A stretch of DNA of 64,000 nt from Microbacterium festucae (GTDB taxonomy: Bacteria > Actinomycetota > Actinomycetes > Actinomycetales > Microbacteriaceae): the NCBI RefSeq assembly GCF_025421715.1, contig NZ_JAOEFC010000001.1:992001-1056000 (forward strand), written 5' to 3'. Every line of letters begins with the position of its first letter. Position 1 is the first letter of the stretch. This document shows positions 58,252-64,000 of this stretch, piece by piece. The translations under genes and the position numbers were made by a program. The notes beneath the pieces were generated by a model that searched no databases, had not been told where the DNA came from, and was given only the letters and a program-made list of their open reading frames with translations.

Positions 58252-58301
58252 CAGTCTTGAAGTCAATACAGGAATGGTGCGGATCGGGATATGCTCGGAC
58301 C

Positions 58302-58904
58302 ATGGTCGATCCGGCACCCCTCGGCAGGCGTGAGCGCAAGAAAGCGGCCACGCGCAAGGCGATCTCCGACATCGCGACGGTGATGTTCCTCGAGCGGGGG
58401 TTCGACGAGGTCAGCATCCGCGAGGTCGCCGATGCCGCCGATGTCTCGCCGACGACCGTATTCGCGTACTTCCCGCAGAAGGAGGCGCTCGTCTTCGACG
58501 AAGACGACGACCAGCGCGAGCGCCTGGTCTCAGCCGTGCGCGGACGGGCCGCGGGCGTGACCATCCATCAGGCGCTCTACGACCTCTACGCCGACGAGGT
58601 GCGCTCCAGCGCCGCCGAGCACGGTGACGACGTGACGCAGCGCTTCATGCGGTTCCTCAACGAGACCCCGGCGCTGCGCGACTACGGCGCGAAGATGTGG
58701 CTGCGGCACGAAGTCGCCCTCGCCGCCGCGATCGCCGACGAGCTGGGGCTGGACGAACCCACCCACGAGGTCCGCGCGTACGCGCGCTTCGTGCTGCAGA
58801 TGCAGCTGCTGGTGAGCGAGAGCGAGGAGCCGATGGCGGTGCTCGACGCCGGGTTCGCGGTGCTCGAGCGCGGCTGGGCGCCGGTGGAATCCGCCCTCGG
58901 CTGA
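58302..58904 (+). CDS. TetR/AcrR-family regulator of the MFS gene
   Basis: A 200-residue TetR protein with HTH region AISDIATVMFLERGFDEVSI and REVADAADVSPTTVFAYFPQ, the standard TetR_N signature. The C-terminal domain (residues ~90-195) is typical of the family, with an MftR-like length. ATG 58302 is 6 nt after TATGCT (58290-58295), again leaderless; an earlier in-frame ATG-like start (58257) would place coding sequence over that promoter. It probably represses the divergent exporter. Confidence 0.92.
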   Translation: MVDPAPLGRRERKKAATRKAISDIATVMFLERGFDEVSIREVADAADVSPTTVFAYFPQKEALVFDEDDDQRERLVSAVRGRAAGVTIHQALYDLYADEVRSSAAEHGDDVTQRFMRFLNETPALRDYGAKMWLRHEVALAAAIADELGLDEPTHEVRAYARFVLQMQLLVSESEEPMAVLDAGFAVLERGWAPVESALG

Positions 58905-58908
58905 GGCC

Positions 58909-59268
58909 TCAGCGGTACGGGTTCGGCGTGTCGCCGGGGGTATCGCCGGGGCCGGTGCCGTCGGCATCCGCAGCGCCGGCCGCATGCCCGCGGTCCCAGG
59001 CGTCGCCGAGCGCCTCGAGGTCGCGGGCGCGCGTGGAAGTGCGCGGCGGCGGGTCGACGAGGCCGAGCACCACCGGTGCGTCGGGGTGGTCGTCCTCATA
59101 GGCGACCCACACCAGGGCGCCGACCTCGGCGAGGGGCGTCGCGAACGCGGCGAACGGCACGACGGCGCGCGCCCACAGCTGGGCGCCCGTCGTCGGGATC
59201 GTGATCTGCAGACGGCCCTGCCGCTCGGGGTCGTCGGCGGCGGAGATCTGCGCGCGGTGCACTGCCAT
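58909..59268 (-). CDS. OB-fold protein resembling phage baseplate protein V/gp5 N-terminal domain
   Basis: A 119-residue protein. Residues 5-75 read DDPERQGRLQITIPTTGAQL, WARAVVPFAAFATPLAEVGA and LVWVAYEDDHPDAPVVLGLV, the alternating pattern of baseplate assembly protein V, gp5 and VgrG OB-fold domains (DP-x-x-x-GR-[LV]-x-[VI] ... VWV-x-[FY]-E ... P-[VI]-[VW]-LG). The remaining ~45 residues are a polar, Gly/Asp/Pro-rich tail. No other tail or contractile-injection gene is nearby. The ATG is 6 nt after TACGGT (59280-59275). Function unknown. Confidence 0.75.
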   Translation of the reverse strand: MAVHRAQISAADDPERQGRLQITIPTTGAQLWARAVVPFAAFATPLAEVGALVWVAYEDDHPDAPVVLGLVDPPPRTSTRARDLEALGDAWDRGHAAGAADADGTGPGDTPGDTPNPYR

Positions 59269-59371
59269 GCCGCCACCGTACCCGCGGGGTCGTGCCGCCC
59301 CCTGTCGCGGCGCCGGCGGCGGTGGGACGATGGGGCGGCGCGGCGCGCTGCCGCAGGGAGGGTGACCGGAC

Positions 59372-60064
59372 GTGAAGCTGCTGCTGACCTCGGGCGGGGT
59401 GACCAACGCGTCGATCCGCGCCGCGCTGATCCGGATGCTCGGCAAGGAGATCGCCGACAGTGACGCGCTGCTCGTGCCGACCGCGCAGTGGGGGCACCCC
59501 GCGTGCTCGCCGCAGTCGGTGTGGCGCACGGCCGCGGGTCGCTCATCGGGCGGGACGGGGCTGGTGGAGCTCGGCTGGAAGTCGGTCGGGGTGCTCGAGC
59601 TCACGGCGCTGCCGAGCATCGGCGCCGAGCGCTGGGAGCCCTGGGTGCGCGCGGCCGACGTGCTGCTCGTCGACGGCGGCGACGCGGCGTATCTCGCGCA
59701 TTGGGTGCGCGAGTCCGGCCTCGGCGACCTGCTCCCGACGCTCGACGACACGGTGTGGGTGGGGGTGAGCGCCGGCAGCATGGTGATGACGCCGAGCATC
59801 GGCGACGAGTTCGTCGAGTGGCGGTCGGATGCCGCAGACGCGACGCTCGGCGTGGTCGAGTTCTCGATCTTCCCGCACCTGAACTACCCGGGGTGGGAGT
59901 CGAACACCCTCGAGCGGGCGCGGCAGTGGGCGACACGGATGCCGCGACCGTCGTACGCCCTCGACGATCAGAGCGCGATCGCCGTCGTCGACGGCGCGGT
60001 GTCGGTGGTGTCGGAGGGCGAGTGGGAGTCGTTCCCCGCAGAGGTCGGCTGCGCGGGCGGTTGA
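59372..60064 (+). CDS. peptidase E-like S51 dipeptidase
   Basis: A 230-residue serine peptidase of family S51 (PepE, cyanophycinase-like). The nucleophile is Ser133 in WVGVSAGSMVM, with LLVDGGDAAYL before it and SIFPHLNYPGWE containing the histidine region. S51 enzymes cleave N-terminal Asp dipeptides or related Asp-X bonds in the cytosol. GTG 59372 has GGGAGG about 9-10 nt upstream. It is monocistronic. Confidence 0.9.
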   Translation: MKLLLTSGGVTNASIRAALIRMLGKEIADSDALLVPTAQWGHPACSPQSVWRTAAGRSSGGTGLVELGWKSVGVLELTALPSIGAERWEPWVRAADVLLVDGGDAAYLAHWVRESGLGDLLPTLDDTVWVGVSAGSMVMTPSIGDEFVEWRSDAADATLGVVEFSIFPHLNYPGWESNTLERARQWATRMPRPSYALDDQSAIAVVDGAVSVVSEGEWESFPAEVGCAGG

Positions 60065-60097
60065 GGAACTCTGAGCACGCGCGATAGCTTGCACGGT

Positions 60098-60739
60098 ATG
60101 CGCAGACTCACGGTGGCGTCGGGGCAGGTTGCCATCGCCGGGATGCTCGCCGTCGTGCTGGCGGCGTGCGCACCTGTTGCGAGCGCCCAGGCGCCCGAGC
60201 CGGAGCAGTCGGTCGCGGCCGTCGCGGAGCAGCAGACGGCGTCGCCCGCACCGGCCGATGCGCCCGTCGCAGTGACGCCCCAGCAGTACTACGACGAGCT
60301 GCTCGCCGGGATGACCTCCGGTGAGGTCGTGACCGTCGACACACTGCGGGCCGAGTATGCGCGTGCGATCCCCATCTTCCCCTTCCCGCTTCCCGAGGGC
60401 TATGCGTTCGCCGCCGACCCCGGCTATGTCGACGAACCCGACACCGGCATCTGGTGGAACCGGTCGATGAACTTCATGCGGATCTGGAGCTTCTGGGAAG
60501 GGGCGACCGCCCGGGAGGCGCTGCACGCGTACGAGCGGGGCGACGTTGCGGCGCAGACCGCCCTCCTCGACCTCCTCGAAACCGCATACCGTTCGCCGGC
60601 GCGGCCGGTCAACTTCGACGACCCGGGGCTCGGAATCCTGTCGCTCGCGGTGGAACCGGCGCGGGGCGGCGATTTCGAGATGCTGCTCGCACTGACAACC
60701 GATCCCGCTGCGTCGACGATCGCGGGCGCCACGCCGTAG
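60098..60739 (+). CDS. lipoprotein of unknown function
   Basis: A 213-residue lipoprotein: signal peptide with lipobox VLAAC (Cys ~24), a Pro/Ala/Glu-rich disordered linker (~25-65) and a ~140-residue globular domain rich in aromatic residues (FPLPEGYAFAADPGY, TGIWWNRSMNFMRIWSFWEG). No domain was recognised. ATG 60098 is 7 nt after TAGCTT (60085-60090), a leaderless start. It is convergent with the SRPBCC gene; the 48 bp between are GC-rich and could fold but give no clear terminator. Confidence 0.8.
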   Translation: MRRLTVASGQVAIAGMLAVVLAACAPVASAQAPEPEQSVAAVAEQQTASPAPADAPVAVTPQQYYDELLAGMTSGEVVTVDTLRAEYARAIPIFPFPLPEGYAFAADPGYVDEPDTGIWWNRSMNFMRIWSFWEGATAREALHAYERGDVAAQTALLDLLETAYRSPARPVNFDDPGLGILSLAVEPARGGDFEMLLALTTDPAASTIAGATP

Positions 60740-60787
60740 CCTCCGGGTGCGGCCGGCCCGCGGCCGACCGGGGCCTCGGCCCGCGCG

Positions 60788-61183
60788 TCAGGCGTCGTGC
60801 TCGACCAGGGCGGCGAGGCGGTCGAGATCGGCGCGCACCGCGTCGACGTCGCGCGCGAACTCGTCGTCGGTCTGCCCGAGCTGACGCACCGTGAAGACGA
60901 CTTCGGAGCCGTCGGGGTGGGCGAGCACGCGCACGGGGTTGGTGACCACCTCACCCGACGGCAGCGTGACGTCGTGGTCGAGAACGCCCAGGGTGTTGCG
61001 GGCGACGAACCTCACGCGCACCCGTCCCATCGGCGAGTCCACCACGAGCGTGTCGCCGTCGCGCGTCACCTCGCTGCGCGCCAGGCCCGACGCCCACGCC
61101 CGCAGATTGTCGGGGTCGGCCGCGTAGGCGTAGACGTCACCCGGCGCGGCGGCGATCACCCGACTGACGTGGATGCTCCTCAT
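60788..61183 (-). CDS. SRPBCC/START-like small-molecule-binding protein
   Basis: A 131-residue protein of the SRPBCC superfamily, beginning IHVSRVIAAAPGDVYAYAADP and DNLRAWASGL, which are the first strand-helix of polyketide cyclase/Bet v1-type folds. The cavity-forming antiparallel strands follow (VVDSPMGRVRVRFVARN). Members bind hydrophobic ligands; no reaction is assigned. A -10-like CACACT lies 6 nt before the ATG. Monocistronic. Confidence 0.85.
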   Translation of the reverse strand: MRSIHVSRVIAAAPGDVYAYAADPDNLRAWASGLARSEVTRDGDTLVVDSPMGRVRVRFVARNTLGVLDHDVTLPSGEVVTNPVRVLAHPDGSEVVFTVRQLGQTDDEFARDVDAVRADLDRLAALVEHDA

Positions 61184-61226
61184 GCGACCAGTGTGTCAGG
61201 CGCCTTGTCGGGGGGAGTGCGGGCGG

Positions 61227-62561
61227 TCAGAACGGCGCCGGTTCGGAGACGGCGACGACCGCGGGGATGACGGTGGGCAGGACGTCGGGGAGGAAATGCA
61301 CCGTCGGCGTCGGTGCGTCTTCGCGATATGTGCGTCCGGTGGGCGAGGTCCACTCGAGGACGCCGCCGCCGCGTTGTCGCACCCGCCATCGGGTGTGGTG
61401 TTTCAGCGAGTGATGTCGTCGGCACAGATGCGCGAGGTTGCCGAGGGCGGTGGGCCCGCCGGTGGCCGCATCGACGGTGTGGTCGACGTCGCACCGGAGC
61501 GCGGGGCGACGGCATCCGGGGAACCGGCAGTGCTGATCGCGCGCCTGCAGATAGCGGCGCTGCCGCCACGGGGTGCTGTAGCGGTCGACGGCGAGCACCG
61601 TGCCCTCGACGGGGTCGGTGAGCACCCGCGCCCAGGTGGGCGCATGGGCGGCGAGGCAGCGGGCGGTGTCGGCGTCGATCGGCGAGCGGCCGATGAGGTC
61701 GGCCGGCCCGTCGTCGGAGCCGAGCAGAGTGAGGGCGGGGACGACGACCTGCACCTGCGCGCGGATCGCCCCGAGGGCGCCGGGGGCGTCGCCGTGGGCG
61801 GTCGGGTCGAGGGCGGGCGCGCCCGACAGCAGCAGGTCGGTGAATACGTCGGTGCGCACCTGGTCGACGGTGCGGAGGTCGGGCGGCGCGTCGGCCTCGT
61901 CGGCGTCGCGCGCGTCGATCACCGCGCGAGCCTGCTGGGTGAGCCGATCGAGGATGCCGTCGGCGATGACTGTGGGCACGGTCGCGACGACGTCGGACAT
62001 GCCGTCGCGGGCCGCCACCACCCGCACGCAGCGCCCTGCCGCCGCGTCGCGGTGCCGCTCGGTGAACGATCTTTCGGAGAGCCGCTCGGCGAGGATCTCG
62101 AGCCCGGGCCGCACGCGGTTGGGGGTGTCGCGGCTGCAGCGCTCGATCGCCTCGACCTCGAACTCGGCCCGCCGCGCCGCGGGCACGATGCCGCCGACGT
62201 CGGCGATGAGGCGGGTGTGACCGCGGGTGATGCGCCCCGTCTCCCACGCGGTCAGCGTGGCGCCCCAGGTCTCGACGAGGTCGCGCGCCTCGCCGATGCG
62301 CATCTGCACGGTGCGGTCGGTGACCCGCAGCACCCCGCCGACCTCGGCGGCGATCGACCGCAGCGCCATGTCGTGCGCCCGCACCCGCACAGGCGCGCCG
62401 GCCGCCTGATGCTCGGCCAGCCGGCCGGCGCGCGCCAGCAGGCGCACCTCGGCGACCTGGGCCGCCGTGAGCGCCGCTTCGACGCTCTCGAAACCCGCGA
62501 CGATCTCGGTCAGCACGGCGACATCGCCGTCACTGCCCGGTGCCCCCGCGAACGTTTCCAT
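61227..62561 (-). CDS. DUF222 domain HNH endonuclease-like protein
   Basis: A 444-residue protein with an N-terminal DUF222 helical domain (~1-280) and a C-terminal HNH nuclease domain: CRFPGCRRPALRCDVDHTVD, then GGPTALGNLAHLCRRHHSLKH. All zinc and catalytic histidines are present. These proteins (13E12-repeat type) are abundant and multi-copy in Microbacteriaceae and mycobacteria; their role is unsettled, possibly selfish or stress-linked. CACAAT lies 6 nt before the ATG at 62561. The bordering sequences show no target-site duplication that I could see. Confidence 0.92.
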   Translation of the reverse strand: METFAGAPGSDGDVAVLTEIVAGFESVEAALTAAQVAEVRLLARAGRLAEHQAAGAPVRVRAHDMALRSIAAEVGGVLRVTDRTVQMRIGEARDLVETWGATLTAWETGRITRGHTRLIADVGGIVPAARRAEFEVEAIERCSRDTPNRVRPGLEILAERLSERSFTERHRDAAAGRCVRVVAARDGMSDVVATVPTVIADGILDRLTQQARAVIDARDADEADAPPDLRTVDQVRTDVFTDLLLSGAPALDPTAHGDAPGALGAIRAQVQVVVPALTLLGSDDGPADLIGRSPIDADTARCLAAHAPTWARVLTDPVEGTVLAVDRYSTPWRQRRYLQARDQHCRFPGCRRPALRCDVDHTVDAATGGPTALGNLAHLCRRHHSLKHHTRWRVRQRGGGVLEWTSPTGRTYREDAPTPTVHFLPDVLPTVIPAVVAVSEPAPF

Positions 62562-62691
62562 GCCTCCATTGTGCCGAGGGGTTCCGACATTGCTACGAGC
62601 ATCCCGTCGTCCGAGCAAGAAGAGAATCGCTGATGCGTTCCCGCATCCGGTCGGTTTCGCGAGGATCCCCCGGGCCCCGTAGCGTCGAGGT

Positions 62692-64000
62692 GTGACGACT
62701 CCGTTCGACGGCGAACAGCGCCCCCCGTCCCCGACCGACACCGACACCCCGACCGACACCCCGCCCCCGACCGACCGGGGCACCCCGCGGCTGCGGGTCG
62801 AGGTGCCCGCCGCCCCGCCGGTCGGCGCGGCGCCCCTCGACATGGGCGATGACGACGCCACCGCGAACCGCGTGCAGCTGACCACCCGCTACGTCACGTT
62901 CGACGGAGCGCCGTGGGTGCCCGTGATGGGCGAGTACCACTTCAGCCGCGACCTGCCGGAGAACTGGGAGCACGAGCTGCGCAAGATGAAGGCCGGCGGC
63001 ATCAACGTGCTCGCCGGCTACATGCTCTGGATCGTGCACGAGGAGATCGAGGGCCGGCTGCGCTTCGACGGGCATCGCGACGTGCGGCGCTTCCTGCAGC
63101 TCGCCGACGAGATCGGGCTCAAGGTGATGCTCCGCATCGGCCCGTGGGCGCACGGCGAGGCGCGCAACGGCGGGTTCCCCGACTGGCTGCAGGCGCTGCC
63201 GGTGCGCCATCGCAGCGACGACCCGGCCTACCTCGCCGAGGTGCGCCGCTGGTATGCGGGCATCGAGGAGCAGGTGCGCGGGCTGTTCCACACGCCCGAG
63301 AACCCCGGTGGGCCCATCATCGGCATCCAGGTCGACAACGAGCTGTACGACGACGGTCCGCACCTGGCGACCCTGCGCGCACTCGCGGAGGAGGTCGGGA
63401 TGCGCGCCGGCATCTGGACGGCCACCGGCTGGGGCGGCGCCGAGTTGCCGCGCGGCCGGGTGCTCCCGGTGTACGCCGGCTACTCCGACGGCTTCTGGGA
63501 GGAGTCGACGACCGGGTGGCCGGCCTTCGGCATCCGTCATTTCGCGTTCGACACGGTGCGCGACGACCTCACCGTGGGCGCCGATCTGCGTGAGACGCCT
63601 GCCGACGTGGATGCCGAGGCGACGGGCGGCGCGGATGACCCGTGGCCGTTCGTGACGTGCGAGCTCGGCGGCGGGATGGCCGTCGCATACCACCGCCGGC
63701 CCCTCGTCGACCCCGACGACGTCGCGGCGCTGGCGCTCACCAAGATCGGCAGCGGGTCGGCGTGGCAGGGCTATTACATGTATCACGGTGGTCTGCAGGT
63801 GCTCGGCGAGCTGTCGACCACGCAGGAGTCGCACGCCACCGGCTACCCCAACGACACCCCCGTGCGCGACTACGACTTCGCCGCGCCGCTGGGCGCCGTG
63901 GGGGCGCAGCGCCCGCACTTCCACAAGCTGCGGCAGCAGCACCTCATGCTCGACGCCTTCGGTGCGCAGCTGGCGACCGCGCCGGCGATCATCCCGCCGC
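62692..64000 (+). CDS. GH35 beta-galactosidase, C-terminus beyond window
   Basis: The first 436 residues are visible and the gene runs off the right edge. A ~25-residue Thr/Pro/Asp-rich start precedes the TIM barrel, which opens with the family motif GAPWVPVMGEYHFSRDLPEN. The acid/base is Glu217 (IGIQVDNELYD) and the nucleophile Glu324 (FVTCELGGGM), spaced normally for GH35; SAWQGYYMYHGG is another family block. It likely cleaves terminal beta-galactosides from plant or microbial glycans; no signal peptide is visible. GTG 62692 is 6 nt after TAGCGT (62680-62685). Confidence 0.9.
   Translation, partial: MTTPFDGEQRPPSPTDTDTPTDTPPPTDRGTPRLRVEVPAAPPVGAAPLDMGDDDATANRVQLTTRYVTFDGAPWVPVMGEYHFSRDLPENWEHELRKMKAGGINVLAGYMLWIVHEEIEGRLRFDGHRDVRRFLQLADEIGLKVMLRIGPWAHGEARNGGFPDWLQALPVRHRSDDPAYLAEVRRWYAGIEEQVRGLFHTPENPGGPIIGIQVDNELYDDGPHLATLRALAEEVGMRAGIWTATGWGGAELPRGRVLPVYAGYSDGFWEESTTGWPAFGIRHFAFDTVRDDLTVGADLRETPADVDAEATGGADDPWPFVTCELGGGMAVAYHRRPLVDPDDVAALALTKIGSGSAWQGYYMYHGGLQVLGELSTTQESHATGYPNDTPVRDYDFAAPLGAVGAQRPHFHKLRQQHLMLDAFGAQLATAPAIIPP

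Noticed and set aside
60740..60787. Terminator between the lipoprotein and SRPBCC genes.
   Set aside because: Several overlapping GGCC/GGCC pairings are possible, but none gives one dominant stem, so no site is claimed.
61227..62561. DUF222-HNH gene as part of a mobile element.
   Set aside because: No flanking inverted repeats, target duplications or intein boundaries are visible; such genes are ordinary, dispersed chromosomal genes in this family.

Overview
The window is a strongly GC-rich chromosomal segment of an actinobacterium. G or C dominates third codon positions, GTG starts are frequent, and DUF222-HNH, HelR, HU, CopD-CtaG and Zur/IdeR-type elements are all present. Gene content and the repeated Asp-Ala/Asp-Ala-like coding style (ggatgcc) fit the family Microbacteriaceae, most likely Microbacterium; that placement is inference. 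Genes are packed tightly on both strands. I see no rRNA, tRNA, CRISPR array, insertion sequence or intact prophage. The two window edges cut an EamA transporter (left) and a GH35 beta-galactosidase (right).

Layout. 1-8.1 kb: EamA/LysR divergent pair, msrA, a HAD phosphatase, a MATE exporter, DUF427, then helR preceded by an inverted repeat that closely resembles the rifamycin-associated element, an alpha/beta hydrolase and a zinc-ribbon T5orf172 protein. 8.2-11.7 kb: an NhaA antiporter fused to a DsbA-like thioredoxin domain, translationally coupled to a cyclic-nucleotide-domain/thioredoxin-reductase-like flavoprotein that lacks the redox CxxC. 11.7-20.2 kb: housekeeping and small genes (quinone oxidoreductase, Gfo/Idh/MocA, AraC-VOC pair, purB, LMW-PTP, a WXG-like/lipase-like pair). 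20.3-26.6 kb: hisC, a GH13 glycosidase and a 2-oxoacid dehydrogenase E1a-E1b-E2 operon.

26.6-34.8 kb is a zinc region: a Zur-box-like site over a leaderless promoter, znuA-znuC-znuB, zur, an ArsP-type permease and a TIGR03943-type partner, followed by a propeller protein, a 3-methyladenine glycosylase and the zinc-independent (no CxxC) ribosomal protein operon rpmB-rpmG-rpsN with a strong terminator. 34.8-48.5 kb: a TetR-controlled hydrolase with a clear operator, HU with an elaborate upstream region and two terminator hairpins, CopD-CtaG, a PIF1-like helicase, an IdeR-box-controlled heme oxygenase with a DUF2470 protein, an apparently catalytically dead serine-hydrolase lipoprotein, and an M20 peptidase/MFS operon facing an Lrp-type regulator.

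48.5-64 kb: a TetR-controlled three-gene operon (agmatine-deiminase-like, amidase, PLP decarboxylase) with a perfect palindromic operator, a 480-bp non-coding stretch holding a 10-bp minisatellite and two copies of an ~84-bp palindromic element, a membrane-anchored lysozyme-like protein, an MFS/TetR pair, an orphan baseplate-spike-like OB-fold protein, peptidase E, a lipoprotein, a DUF222-HNH nuclease and the GH35 enzyme. A recurrent promoter signature ties the window together: TANNNT placed exactly 6-7 nt before the start codon of at least 19 genes, usually without a well-placed ribosome binding site, implying widespread leaderless transcription. I used it to choose several starts.
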